From: Choanephora cucurbitarum | Lineage: Eukaryota; Mucoromycota; Mucoromycetes; Mucorales; Choanephoraceae | Direction of reading: 5' to 3' | Assembly: GCA_025331435.1 (NCBI GenBank) | Contig: JAIWNI010000022.1 | Coordinates: 62,001-126,000 of the forward strand | DNA length: 64,000 nt | Part shown: positions 1 through 11,064 of the stretch, one piece after another | How the letters are laid out: the number at the start of each line of letters is the position of its first letter | Position numbering within the stretch: the stretch's first letter is position 1 | Position numbers and translations under genes: made by a program | Notes under the pieces: generated by a model | What the model saw: only the letters and a program-made list of their open reading frames with translations | What the model was told of the DNA's origin: nothing | Database searches by the model: none

Positions 1-368
1 TAGAATAGATATCAAATGTCTTTGTATGTTGCTTTGTTATACCTGCAAACCATGCATGCCCTTGATTTCTTCCTTCAAAACTTCATTGACCATTCTATGT
101 TGCTTTACAATGCTTGTACCTTCAAATTTCTTAGAAGCAATGTTGATAGCATACATAGATCCACAACCACCTAAGACTAAAGTATAAGATAACATACAGT
201 GAAAAGAGATGTTTTTTTTTTACCTGAAACATCAGCCACGCTAAGTTGATGAGGTGAAAGTGCTTCAGTAAGCTTAGTAAAGATATGTCTTTCGCCTTCA
301 CTTAATCCAGTAGGGATCTGAGTAGAATAGAAGGCGCGACGAGCAACGGACAATCTGGATAAAAACAT
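1..368 (-). CDS. BolA family protein, mitochondrial type (3' end outside window)
   Basis: Exon 1 runs from an ATG at 366-368 and encodes a short Arg/Ser/Phe-rich leader (MFLSRLSVARRAFYST) that looks like a mitochondrial presequence. It is followed by a BolA N-half (GERHIFTKLTEALSPHQLSV). An intron with GT at about 223 and AG near 171 joins it to exon 2, which reads GGCGSMYAINIASKKFEG and then KQHRMVNEVLKEEIKGMHGL, the BolA helix-turn-helix-like core with the conserved Cys and the His of the RMVN segment. A donor at 41-42 shows that the gene continues beyond the window. Family knowledge: mitochondrial BolA proteins work with monothiol glutaredoxin in late Fe-S cluster delivery. Upstream ATGs in the same frame lie inside or near the tRNA and were not used. 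BOL3-like is more likely than BOL1, but this is not decided. Confidence 0.85.
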
Positions 369-465
369 GAGGAATGTAAGAAAAGGTTGAATAGAAAAAA
401 AAACAAAAGAAAGATATTTTTCAACTAATCCAAACTCCGATCTTCGGACTAAGAAAAATTGAAAT

Positions 466-538
466 TGCCACTTGCGCGATTCGAACACGCGACCTTGTCT
501 TTACGAGAGACACGCTCTACCACTAGAGCTAAAATGGC
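466..538 (-). tRNA. tRNA-Thr (anticodon CGT)
   Basis: On the minus strand a full 73-nt cloverleaf folds. The acceptor stem GCCATTT pairs with AAGTGGC, the D arm is GCTC/GAGC, the anticodon stem TGTCT/AGACA holds the 7-nt loop CTCGTAA (anticodon CGT, codon ACG), and the T arm GCGTG-TTCGAAT-CGCGC has the B-box. The discriminator base is A. A T-run downstream (complement of 452-458) fits RNA polymerase III termination. No intron is present. The gene sits about 100 bp upstream of the BolA start on the same strand. Confidence 0.95.
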
Positions 539-540
539 TT

Positions 541-1431
541 CACGACCAAAAAATTTTTTGGTTTAATATATTCAATTTTAGATCACGTGAATGTCCGGCA
601 CTTGAGCGGACCGGATTAAATATTCCGGTTGGTTGAATGAATTGATGTAATGACTTACCCATACATCAGACTCTCCTTTACAACTGCATCTCTACACTTA
701 TTCAAAGAGACAACCTATACATCTCATAAGTCAGTGCAATCACAAGAAAGAGAATAGATCAGTACTTGAACCAGCTAAACTCATTGACAGCTTTCCTCTC
801 CTTTTTTTTCTGAAACCTCATTCAAATAATAATTGAACAATAACAAAACGCGTTACTACTGACATGCAACATAGCACTAAACGCTTAGGTTGAGAAGAAG
901 GAAAAAGAATGAGCCCATCTTCAGATGACAACACAATTGCAACTCTTCAACACTTTTTTTTTCTCTTAAGTAATCGTGTTTCAGAACACTTTATTGTTCA
1001 ATATGACACTGTCCAATAGTCAACCCTATAATTTCTCTTTGTCTCTTATTCAGAACCTATACTATTCAATGAGCCTGTTGCAATACTACTTGGATGTCAT
1101 TTACACAAACTTGTCTAGTACAAATACGTCTTTAAAGTTCACAAACAACTTGTGCTACCTCTAACCCCACTTTTTTTTTTTTTCGAAAAAAAAAGTTCTC
1201 AGGGAATCATTCTACTCCTGGTAACCATGGATATAAGACAAGAAGATGCATAACAACAAAATCATCCCAACTAGTTTAGCTGTTCTCAAATTGAATAAAA
1301 TACGCTCTTATACTGTAATGAAATACGTTGTGTGATGATTTTCTTTTTCTGGATTTACCTTTAAAAAAATCAAAAACAGACCTTTTCCCTCCTCTTTCTC
1401 TTCTTCTTTTTTTTAATTTTATTTTGATAGA
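541..1431. other. Intergenic, 0.9 kb
   Basis: No supported gene. It holds AT-rich sequence between the tRNA and the Zn2Cys6 gene, a CACGTG core near 582, and an inverted repeat ACCGGA...TCCGGT at 610-629. A 62-codon open frame at 976-1164 has no coding character. Confidence 0.6.
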
Positions 1432-3132
1432 ATGGAGTCTATTACTTCTGACCAACAACACAACCCAACAAAACTTATTTTACCAAAGCACTGTAAGCTT
1501 TTTTTTATCTATTGTTTGTTGAGATGACCTTAATAATTTACTATTCAGGCAAACGTTGTGAAAACAGACAGCAGAGCCATGGTAAATAACCAAGAAAAAC
1601 AAAAAACAAATTCGATTCAACTGATACTTACAAGTACATAGCCTGTCCCGACTGTGGCTCTGTTGAGACATCAGAAACACACAAGATCATTGAATACAAA
1701 CGACCGGTAGAAAACACTACAACAAGACCATCCAAGCGAAGTTATAAAGCACATGTCCCGAGTGCCTGTAAAGTCCAACTACCATTGTATTTTTTCATAG
1801 TTGACTCACATTCAGAGTTAGGTGTGAATTGTAAAATAGCGCATTTAGCATGTGATGGTAAATTGAATTCCATCTGTTGAACACACTCACTCACTTTTAC
1901 TTTTTAAAGTATCTCGACCTTGTAAACGATGTGTGGCTCTCAACAAGACAGAAACATGTCAGGACATGCAACACAAAAAGAGAGGCAGACCCAAACTGAA
2001 AGAAAAGCCTGTTCAATCCAACGATCCTACCTTTGAGATCCTCTATGGCACTATCCAGACACCTGCACTTTCGATCAGAAAAAAGACACCTCACCCTATA
2101 CCCAATCAGCAAATACCTCCCTTTCAATCCAAAGTGCCTAAAAAGAAAAACTCCATTTCCTTTGTGCATGAATCCTTTGAATCTGATGCTAAATCGCCTA
2201 TACCCTTATTATCACCTACTACATCCAACAGTCTATCACCTCCACCCCTCTCTTCTTCTCAATCCCATGTAACAGTGATCATGTCCATGGAAGCATGCTG
2301 TGCCAAAACATCCAATGAGATCATTCAATATTGGGGCTATTATCCTCAAGAACTGGCTCATCGATCCTTTTATGAATTCATTTCACCCAAAGACACCGAT
2401 CGACTGGCTAAACTCCATCGTCTCTTGATAGACAATGCCCTCGATCGACTAAGACAGATCTCGAGCCAACTGAGTTTACCGCCCATGACAGAACACACTA
2501 CCTCAGTTGCCTTCAGCACAACTGATCAACAGACACTCTGTCAAATAGCCCATGGATCCCGTTCATTCTCAGACACAATCCATATCAAGATGAAATCAGG
2601 CCAATATGAACTGTACGATGTCATTGTCTATATCGGTGGTGGATTAGGTGCTGATCTGTATGACATGGCCACCTATTCAAAACAGTACATTGTCGCTCAA
2701 TTCAAACAACATGACTATGAAGTGCTTTTTACGCCTCGTAAACAATCACCCAAAGCAAAACTCGCATTATCGAAATTCGCACCTTCTCAATGCATTCAGA
2801 ACAGTCAGTCTCCTTATGTGATTCCTAAACTCAATATGGCACCTATCAACAAGGATTCTCAAGATCCAAGTATCCTCTTCAATCAATTGACTTCCAATAC
2901 ACCGTCTCCCTCTACCTCAGTCATCTTATCTTCACCTACATGCGTTCGACTGAATTCAGCTGTCACTCATCCCACTCAGCAGTATTTTCTCCAGACATCC
3001 AGCAGTACACTCAATGCAGCCGCTTCAGCAGCTCAGATTACATCTAGACAGGCTCTCACCACCTCTTCTGCTGAACCTACTGTTGTACCTAATAGAAAAG
3101 TAGAAATGTCCATTCGTTCTTTACTGTGTTAA
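1432..3132 (+). CDS. Zn2Cys6 transcription factor with PAS domain
   Basis: Spliced model: ATG at 1432, introns at about 1493-1548, 1582-1634, 1767-1820 and 1856-1908, stop at 3130-3132. The start is chosen because the upstream exons join in frame to a complete binuclear zinc cluster: SACVNCKIAHLACD then SRPCKRCVALNKTETC, six Cys in CxxC-x6-C-x(n)-C-x2-C-x(n)-C order. A basic AT-hook-like HKKRGRPKL follows. An additional Cys-rich N-terminal segment (HCKRCENRQQSHACPDCG) precedes it. Around residues 220-350 there is a PAS-like fold (SNEIIQYWGYYPQEL, YEFISPKDTDRL, and SGQYELYDVIVYIGG). The remainder is Ser/Thr/Pro-rich. By family it is a nuclear DNA-binding regulator similar in layout to the Ert1/Rds2 group of carbon-source regulators; the actual target is unknown. 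The C-terminus ends 13 bp from the convergent neighbour. Confidence 0.85.
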
Positions 3133-3145
3133 ATTCAATAAAAAT

Positions 3146-3541
3146 TCAATAACTAACACGAGCAAAACTAGGTCTTTCCAGTTTCACTTCAGGCATCGGA
3201 TGACTGATTTGATCGGGAATGACCAAGGTCTTGAGTGTGGTCTTGACCTCTTTGATCTGAATGCCACGATAGACAAGTTCATCACGGCCATCATCTTTTA
3301 TATTGGCAGGCTTTGATTTTCGAGTGGGCCAGAATGAAGATCGTTGGTTCTTTTGAGAAAAGGGTTGCAAGATAGAGGCACTCCCGAGTGAAAGAGAGGA
3401 AGGTTGGCCGCCTTGAGAAGAGATCTGGACAGCAGCAGCAATGACGGCTGACATGGATTCGATCGTCAATTCATCTAGATTTTCATTGGATTGGATCGAG
3501 GAAAGAGAGGACTGGGTTGTGGAAGGACGCAATTTGAACAT
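3146..3541 (-). CDS. Hypothetical protein, Ser-rich
   Basis: Single-exon frame of 131 residues from an ATG at 3539-3541. It is Ser/Gln-rich at the N-terminus, has a small Ala-rich helix (SMSAVIAAAVQISSQ), a basic middle (FWPTRKSKP) and an ordered-looking tail (YRGIQIKEVKTTLKTLVIP). I do not recognise the family. Gene character is supported by codon content, by a plausible 5' leader and by tight convergence with the Zn2Cys6 gene. No signal peptide or membrane segment is visible. Confidence 0.6.
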   Translation of the reverse strand: MFKLRPSTTQSSLSSIQSNENLDELTIESMSAVIAAAVQISSQGGQPSSLSLGSASILQPFSQKNQRSSFWPTRKSKPANIKDDGRDELVYRGIQIKEVKTTLKTLVIPDQISHPMPEVKLERPSFARVSY

Positions 3542-3611
3542 TAAGGAAAGAAAGAAGAAAAGAAATTCGCCCCTTGTGTTAAACTAAATTTTAGTGAAAC
3601 GTTGTGCCATT

Positions 3612-5123
3612 TTATTGAATATAAGGTTGATGCACACTCGGACACACAAATTGTAATGTCTCCACATCCCATTTCTTTCTCTTTTCAGTCTGATTCGAGA
3701 ACATGTTCTAAAATAGAAATGAGAATGAGTTTTATCTACCACTTCCAAGTCACAAGACATTACATTCCATAAAAGGGTGGCCATCACCTGGTTACCGCAC
3801 TTATTTGGATGAAAACTAGTTCCATATCAGTCAAAGTCTCTCTTGTTTTTAAATTCTTATTACCAATCCACACCACTGAAATAAGCCTGCTTGTATTTAG
3901 AGACAGGGAAATCTGCAAAACTAGGTTGATAGCTGACACCTAATTGGTGGATATCCTTGTACTTGAATTCTTTCTCTAATTTCTGAAGTCGTCTATTGTA
4001 TTCATCCACAATACGATCTGCGGCTGATGAAAATCATGAGTTCATCCACCCCATTCACTGTGTGTTCACTTTTACCTTGTCTTTGCTTTTCGTTGCCTTG
4101 GATACAAGAACAGATCACCATATGCGAAGGATCCAAGACCATGCGACAATAAGGATCCTCTCTGGATGCTTCATAGACACTGGATACATTAAATAAGGCC
4201 ACTAGATTCACAAATGATTTTCCGACATCTGTCCGAATCCTCTCCAACATGGCTCGCACATTGGCCTCAAAGACATCTGCATCTGCCAATTCAGGTAATC
4301 GACTGAAAGGCGGCTGACAGAGTTCACATACATTATTGGCCCCAATAAACAGCGTGATCAACTTCCAATCGTCCTTGATATGCTTGTATTTCTCATACAA
4401 CAACATTCTAGTCAATCGATTTAATTCATCATCCAAATCTTGTGTTTTGGCTCCACTGATCTGGTGTATAAAAATAAGTAAGAGTCAATAGTATCTAAGT
4501 TGATAGCTTACTGCATTATTCAGTTGTTTGCCCTTGGATTTCGGTAAAGTGGTTCCCTTTGAGGCACCTGTTTGAGAGGCACCTGCATAGATAGAGAAGA
4601 AGTTGGGTAATGTATGTTCACCACTATCTCCACCTACAGAAAATACTTTGCCTCGGTATTCTAATACAGTCGCAAAGGGGGGTCTACCTTTGAAATGGAT
4701 TTAGAATCATACTTAAGAACAACTGTTAAGTTACCTGATATCATGCCGAATCCTGCAGTCATTGAATCACCAATGGCAATGATGGATTTAATGTCCTGAG
4801 TGGGGGGGGGGGGGGGGGAATTAGGATAGAATTAGAAAGTTTAAAAAAAAAATAAGCTTTACTTGAGGCCTTAGATGATAAGCATCTCTCTTGACAATAC
4901 CATCATCCCATAAAAAGGGTTGACAATCAAAGGTGGGTGTTGGAAATAGGCAGTGTGTATCATCCTTGGTATGGTTACCAAAGGTATTATGAAATTGTTC
5001 TAACATATGTAACCATTCATACGAAAATGGTCCTCCCATCTGATTGGTCTGTTTAAGTACTACTTGATATCCAAGTAGAGTAGGTGATAGGAAACACAAG
5101 CTTAAAAGAAACTTCCACATCAT
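3612..5123 (-). CDS. Secreted GDSL/SGNH phospholipase B1-like esterase
   Basis: ATG at 5121-5123 opens a hydrophobic signal peptide (MMWKFLLSLCFLSPTLLG). At least six introns follow. The GDS block is IIAIGDSMTAGFGM (exon near 4740-4795), the second block is VFSVGGDSGEHT, the Asn block is ITLFIGANNVCELC (near 4340), and the catalytic Asp/His block is DCFHPNKCGNQVMATLLWN. That last block is split by an intron whose branch site TTGACTGAT is clear, so the reading frame ending at 3860 is only an intron read-through and the true stop is near 3612. This is the layout of eukaryotic phospholipase B1/AdRab-B-like lipases, which hydrolyse glycerophospholipids outside the cell or at its surface. The first intron has a 17-base poly-G (poly-C on the gene strand) tract at 4802-4818 beside its 3' splice site. 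Confidence 0.85.
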
Positions 5124-5235
5124 ATAAAGAATTAAAAAAAAAGAAAGAAAGAAAGAGAAACAAAGGGAAAATTTAACATAAAATAATATGTGTGTGTGTC
5201 ATCTGATACCAGAGTGACTTCAAGTTTTTTTTATT

Positions 5236-6273
5236 TCAAACAACACGTATCTTATCATCTGTAGACTTAAAGAGATCTTGATAGAGAAGGTCTTCAGTCA
5301 CTGTCAATCGTCCACAAGGCATTTTATAGATGGGTATTTCACCTTCCAAGGGTGTCATATAATACATCCACCCATCTGACCAAAAGATAAGTTGGTCTGT
5401 ATTGATCTGACGATAGAACACAAGAAATCGCTTGATGGTTTCTTCACTACCATGACCAGGCAAGACCATGGCATTCTTCAGACAGAGATGATACAGATGA
5501 CAGCCTTCAATCCATTCAAGCACACGCAATGTCAGTTTAGTATGTTCAAACACTAGACACTCCAGCTGTGTAGGTGTCAGGCAGGAGACATGACTCATCA
5601 GTTGATAGCCCACCAGAGCCACATGTTTGAGTGTAGGGCAGGATTGAGACAGAAGCACGAGATCGAGAGAGACAACTTCTCCCTTGATGGATGCACCTAC
5701 TTTGAGATGAGTGAGATGATGAAAATACTGTAGATAGGCCAATAGACCACCATGACTCAAGATAACTGTGTTCAGATTGATATCCGCCAATTCCAACTGA
5801 CAGATGGTATCACACAGGCGACAGTTGAGAACAGCATGAAGACGTCTTTCAGAAGGGGAGCATGTCTTGAGATGAACAATCTGAACTTGCTTTATCTGCC
5901 TCAATTGGTCTGCTGTATCCAACAGATTCAGGATGTAACTAAAGGCGCTTTTCTTTTCTAACCAGATCCATTTGAGATTAGGACAGTACCCTATGATAGG
6001 CTGGAGTAACATGGACCGCATTCGGTGCTTAAGACGGCCTAGGAGAGACAGCTGGGTGATGCTGGGTCCTATATCAAACAGAGAGAGATCCTCGAGAAAT
6101 CGATGGAGATCATCTTCACCTAATTTGACCTGAATTCCCTCTGCAAAATAGAAACTGGAGGCTCTGTTCCATGCTTGACAGACAAGACGACAGGTCTTGA
6201 TTTGACGTTGATCAGGTAGCTGCTTAAAGATTTCTCCCCAAATTTCTTTTGGGATACGATCATTCAGTGCCAT
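5236..6273 (-). CDS. F-box protein with leucine-rich repeats
   Basis: Frame of 345 residues from the ATG at 6271-6273. The frame stays open 30 codons upstream, but that stretch is a hydrophobic, poly-T-encoded leader and the F-box starts right after the chosen Met. The F-box is RIPKEIWGEIFKQLPDQRQ followed by CRLVCQAWNRAS. The rest has irregular leucine-rich repeats (for example LTQLKVG-like, CPNLKWIWLE, CPTLKHVALVG). Family knowledge: F-box proteins recruit substrates to SCF ubiquitin ligases via Skp1. The substrate is unknown. It is divergently transcribed from IDH1 across about 470 bp. Confidence 0.85.
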   Translation of the reverse strand: MALNDRIPKEIWGEIFKQLPDQRQIKTCRLVCQAWNRASSFYFAEGIQVKLGEDDLHRFLEDLSLFDIGPSITQLSLLGRLKHRMRSMLLQPIIGYCPNLKWIWLEKKSAFSYILNLLDTADQLRQIKQVQIVHLKTCSPSERRLHAVLNCRLCDTICQLELADINLNTVILSHGGLLAYLQYFHHLTHLKVGASIKGEVVSLDLVLLSQSCPTLKHVALVGYQLMSHVSCLTPTQLECLVFEHTKLTLRVLEWIEGCHLYHLCLKNAMVLPGHGSEETIKRFLVFYRQINTDQLIFWSDGWMYYMTPLEGEIPIYKMPCGRLTVTEDLLYQDLFKSTDDKIRVV

Positions 6274-6747
6274 GTTTAGGTGATCATCATACGAAAGAAA
6301 AAAAAATGAGAGAAAGCAAAGTAGCTTTATAGTATAGACAAGTGATAAACAGTCTATTTGCATGAATGTCTCATGCTGTAACAGATTAATAATCTATCAA
6401 TCATTAAAGGGTTACACATCTTCAATGGCTTTTTCCATAAACGTCATCTTTTTCCCGTCCAATCAAACAAAAGTGTAGAGGAAATAGTAAGAAGAAAAAA
6501 AGCGGTAAAAATACAAAAAAACCCTTAAACTCTATCTTACTTATTAGAATACTATTAAAATTAGAAAATACTTCTCCTCTTTATTGTTATGCAAGCAACC
6601 CCCCCTCTCTTCTTTCTATGTCAAATGGATACGGAGTTCTAAAGTTCGTTTAATCCATAAGCCGAGAAAAAAAAATAAATGAAAGGGTATTTGATTTTTT
6701 TTTTAAATAATTTTTTTTCTTTCTTTCATCCATTTTTTAACCAGACA
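6274..6747. promoter_or_regulatory. Divergent promoter region, F-box gene / IDH1
   Basis: A 474-bp spacer between two outward-facing start codons. It is AT-rich with poly-A/T runs near both starts (6660-6720). No further gene is seen. Promoter function is inferred only from position. Confidence 0.45.
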
Positions 6748-8198
6748 ATGCTTTCCTCCAAGTTGATTTCCAAGCCTAATGTGGTTGCCATTCAAAAGGT
6801 AATTTCTTTCTCCAAATTCATGTCTGATTCATGACTGATTTTATTAGATGGCCACCCGTTCTTTCGCTTCAGCTACTTCCATTCCTGTTCCTGCTCCTGC
6901 TGAACAAAAGAGTGTAAGCTATTATAATATGTCCCAATCTACCTTTTCTAAATATCATCTTAGATCTTCCCCAAGAAGTATGGAGGAAAGTACACTGTCA
7001 CTCTCATTCCCGGTGATGGTATCGGTCAAGAACTCACTTCTTCTGTCAAGGATGTCTTCAAGGCTGCCAATGTGCCTGTTGAATTCGAACAATACGATGT
7101 GTCCGGTTTGACATCCGAAGATGATTCTCTCTTCCAAGAATCCCTTGCCTCTCTCCGTCGTAACAAGGTCGGTCTCAAGGGTACTCTCTTCACTCCCACC
7201 TCTCGTTTGGGTCACAAGTCCTTCAACGTCAGCATGCGTAAGGATCTTGATATGTATGCCTCTCTTTCTCTCTGTAAGAATGTGCCTGGTGTTGAATCTC
7301 GTTTGAACGATGTTGATATTGCTATCATTCGTGAAAACACAGAAGGTGAATACTCTGGTTTGGAACATCAAGTAAGTACAAGAAGTCAGTTGTTGAGTGT
7401 GGTTGATTCATGAAATTCTAGTCTGTTCCTGGTGTGGTTGAATCCCTCAAGATCATCACTCGCCACAAGACTGAACGTATTGCTCGTTTTGCCTTTGATT
7501 TCGCTGTCAAGAACAACCGTAAGAAGGTCACTATCATTCATAAGGCTAACATTATGTAAGTAATTTTAAAAAAAAAATTTTTTTTTACTGTAACTCACTT
7601 CCATCAAGGAAATTGGCAGATGGTCTCTTTTTGCGTACTTGTCGTGATGTTGCAAAGGAATATGCTCACCATGACATTCAAGTCAATGATATGATTGTTG
7701 ACAACACTGCTATGCAACTCGTCTCTCGTCCTCAACAATTTGATGTGATGGTCATGCCTAACTTGTACGGTAACATTGTCTCCAATGTGGTAAGTAATGT
7801 GTGTATAAGTATCATTCAGATCATTGATTATATTATAGGGTGCTGGTTTGATTGGTGGTCCTGGTTTGATTCCCGGTTGTAACATTGGTCGTGAATTTGC
7901 CATGTTTGAACCTGTAAGTTGGAAAGAAATTTCATATAGTTATGTCAGTAGAATTCATGTCTATCCCTAGGGTTGTCGTCATGTTGGTCTTGATATCCAA
8001 AACCAAAACTCTGCTAACCCCACTGCCATGCTCTTGTCCTCTGTCATGATGTTGAGACACTTGAACTTGGATGAACATGCCAACAAGATCTCTGCTGCTG
8101 TCTATGATACCATCAGCAGTGGTAAGGCCAAGACTGTTGATATTGGTGGTAACAGCACTACCAAGGAATTCACCAAGGCTATCATTGATTCCTTGTAA
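6748..8198 (+). CDS. IDH1: Isocitrate dehydrogenase [NAD] subunit 1, mitochondrial
   Basis: Seven or so exons: 6748-6798, 6848-6913, 6964-7371 and further pieces to the stop at 8196-8198. The N-terminus ([17 protein letters not shown], then [11 protein letters not shown]) is a mitochondrial presequence. The body has the family blocks [57 protein letters not shown] and [11 protein letters not shown], which place it in the decarboxylating isocitrate/isopropylmalate dehydrogenase family. [12 protein letters not shown] and the Idh1-like replacement of substrate residues point to the regulatory IDH1 rather than the catalytic IDH2 subunit. Role: the NAD+-dependent TCA-cycle step from isocitrate to 2-oxoglutarate in the matrix, as a hetero-oligomer with IDH2. 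Only 86 bp separate its stop from the gamma-tubulin ATG, same strand. Confidence 0.95.
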
Positions 8199-8284
8199 TT
8201 TTAATTTAATATAGATTTGATAGAATAAAATTCTTAAAAAAATAATACAATGAAAAGCGCGTTTCTCTTTTTTTTTTTTAAGCA

Positions 8285-9887
8285 ATGCCGCGTGAGATCA
8301 TTACGTTACAAGCAGGCCAATGTGGCAATCAAAGTAATTGAACCTACTGCCTTTTTTCTTTTCTGTATTCTAATGATAACAAGTTGGTAGTGAATTCTGG
8401 AAACAGATCTGTGCAGAACATGGCATAAGCAACGATGGTACTCTGGAAGAATTTGCTACAGAGGGTGGTGATCGAAAAGACGTCTTTTTCTATCAAGTAA
8501 TCAGTGAGCTGTATATATATATATTGAATAGATTGACTTAATGCGAGGGTATAGGCAGATGACGAACATTATATCCCTCGAGCCCTTTTGTTGGATCTAG
8601 AGCCTAGAGTAAGATAAGAAATGACAATTGACTACATGGTTCACTCAATCAACATAGGTCATCAACAACATCAAATCATCGCCATTTGCCAATCTGTATA
8701 ATCCAGAGAATATCTATACATCAGAAGATGGTGGAGGAGCAGGCAACACATGGCCTAATGGTTATTCACAAGGAGAGAAAGTGGCAGAGGATATTATTGA
8801 TATGGTCGATCGAGAAGCAGACAACAGTGATTCACTTGAAGTAAGTTTTCTTATAGAAATAGTAGTGGCTTCATTGACACTTTTGTTAGGGATTTATGTT
8901 GCTTCATTCCATTGCAGGTGGTACAGGATCAGGATTAGGTTCATTTCTGCTAGAAAGGCTGAATGATCGGTATCCAAAGAAACTGATCCAGACATACTCT
9001 GTCTTTCCCAACTCGGAAGAAGTCTCGGATACGGTCGTTCAGCCCTACAATAGTATGTTGGCCTTGAAACGATTGATCCATAATGCAGATAGTGTGGTTG
9101 TGTTGGATAATGCAGCCCTCTCACGTATTGCTACCGATCGATTGCATATTGCTCAACCTACCTTTGAACAGACCAATCAACTGGTCTCGACAGTCATGTC
9201 AGCCAGCACAACGACCTTAAGATACCCAGGCTATATGAACAATGATCTCGTGGGTATCGTTGCCTCTTTGATTCCTACACCACGATGTCATTTCTTGACA
9301 ACAGCCTATACACCTTTCTCAAGTGAACAAGTGGAGAAAGTAAATGATAGATAGATTGATAGACACAGATAACTGATGATGTCTATTATTAGGCTAAATC
9401 CATTCGAAAGACCACCGTGTTGGATGTCATGCGTCGATTACTTCAACCCAAGAATCGAATGGTCTCTACTGTACCTTCTAAAAGAAGTTGTTATATCTCT
9501 GTCCTGGACATCATTCAGGGTGAAGCAGATCCTACTGATGTCCATAAATCCCTATTGCGTATTCGTGAAAGACGCCTGGCTTCCTTTATTCCTTGGGGAC
9601 CAGCCAGTATTCAGGTAGCCTTGTCCAAGAAATCCCCCTATGTCCAAACCCCCCACCGTGTCAGTGGTCTCATGCTAGCCAACCATACCAGCATTGCCTC
9701 TCTCTTCAAGAGAACATGCGATCAATACGATAAACTGAGAAAACGGAATGCTTTCTTGGAACAATACCGTAAATTCAGTATGTTTCAAGATGATCTAGGT
9801 GAATTTGATGATTCACGTCATGTAGTACAAGAATTGATTGATGAATATGAAGCGTGTGAGACGCCTGATTATACCAATTGGAAATAA
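8285..9887 (+). CDS. Gamma-tubulin
   Basis: About 447 residues after joining exons from 8285, near the usual 450. The N-terminus [16 protein letters not shown] with [14 protein letters not shown] is diagnostic for gamma rather than alpha or beta tubulin. The nucleotide-binding signature [16 protein letters not shown] (about 8910) is complete. Other gamma-type blocks are [29 protein letters not shown] and the C-terminal [18 protein letters not shown]. Five to six introns have normal GT/AG borders. Role: nucleation of microtubules as part of gamma-tubulin complexes at the spindle pole body. It ends 11 bp from the convergent MTD1 gene, so the 3' UTRs must overlap or be very short. Confidence 0.95.
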
Positions 9888-9898
9888 AAAAATGTTGT

Positions 9899-10977
9899 TT
9901 ATTTTGATTGATAGTCATGTAATCTCAGTAAATTACGCTCCAACATGGCCACTGTCACTTTACCGACAGAGGGTACAAAGATAGAGGCTTTTTGTTTGAT
10001 GTCTTCTTGGAAATTAGCTGAACTTGAGAAATTGATGGCCACCACACCTTCCTTAAGGAGATGAGTAGGCATCTTGTAGTTGGCACTGGGGACACCGGTG
10101 ATGACGACATCACATTGAGGCACCACTTGTTCTACTGTGGCCTCTGTCTCTTCTACCTTGTGTGATTTCAGACTGAGGCCTGTACCGCGTGTGAACAGTT
10201 GAATGCCATTGACATCGATCGAATAGACTTTGGCACCATCGTTGGCTAACATGGCAGCCAATGGACGACCGACAATCTCACTTCGATTGACAACAGCAAT
10301 TGTACGACCATAGAGACGATTACCATAAGGGATCACAGGGTTATAGACACCAATGTATTCCAAGATCTAAACGATGGATAAGTATCATCCTCTTTATTTT
10401 ATAGATGGCTTACCTTGACAATGGCTAAAGGAGTACATGGAATGATACACTTCATGGTCTCTTCTTCATCCATAAAACGAATGTTATGATAGACATTATG
10501 AACAAATTCATGGCATAGACCCTCTACATCTTTGAATTTACTGACACAGCTTTGAAGGTAAGCATCCTATTATATAGGTCAATAAAGCCTGATTGATGTC
10601 TCTCATTGTTTTACTTTACTTGTTTACCACCAAAGACAGGATAATAGATCATGATACCATGGACAGCTTTATCTTGATTGGCCTCGGTAATGGCTTCTTC
10701 TAAATCCATCTTGGATACCTTACGAAGTTCAAAATCAACACCTGTTTCAGCACATGTCTTGGCTGTCCAGTCAGCATATTTCATGGCAGCAGGATCTTCA
10801 TTGGCAAGGAAACCCACTAATTTAGGATGAATGTTGCGTTCTTTGATGTCTGCTTTAATTTGGTTTCTAAAAAGGTAAAGGATAAGTTGATAGACTATCA
10901 AGCATTATTCTGTTTTTTTTTTACCTGAATGAAGCAGATACTTTAGAAGCAAGTACAGTTTTACAAGAAGTAGACAT
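9899..10977 (-). CDS. MTD1: NAD-dependent methylenetetrahydrofolate dehydrogenase
   Basis: ATG at 10975-10977; exons end at 9899 with at least three introns. The N-terminal MSTSCKTVLASKVSASF is followed by LVGFLANEDPAAMKYADWTA, a folate-binding lobe including the conserved YxxxTxK-like segment (Y in KYADWTAKTC). Then come GIMIYYPVFGG, the linker IPCTPLAIVKIL and the Rossmann half TIAVVNRSEIVGRPLAAML (a GRP/VG-type dinucleotide site) ending in VPSVGKVTVAML. Length is about 320, matching monofunctional cytosolic Mtd1 rather than the trifunctional C1-THF synthase. Role: oxidises 5,10-methylene-THF to methenyl-THF with NAD+ in cytosolic one-carbon metabolism. Confidence 0.92.
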
Positions 10978-11064
10978 TTAAAAAATTAGATGAAGAAGAA
11001 AAAAAAAAAAAGAAAAAAGCAGTCGATTTTAATGCAAAAATAATCAATCTAATCTCCGATAGGT

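Noticed and set aside
610..629. CCGG-N-CCGG inverted repeat as a Zn2Cys6 operator for the adjacent factor
   Set aside because: Arms only 6 bp and 800 bp from the start; no second copy seen.
976..1164. 62-codon ORF in the first spacer
   Set aside because: AT-rich, low-complexity Leu/Ser/Asn protein with no splice partner; chance frame.
3584..3787. 67-codon minus frame
   Set aside because: Shadow of the last two exons and introns of the phospholipase gene.
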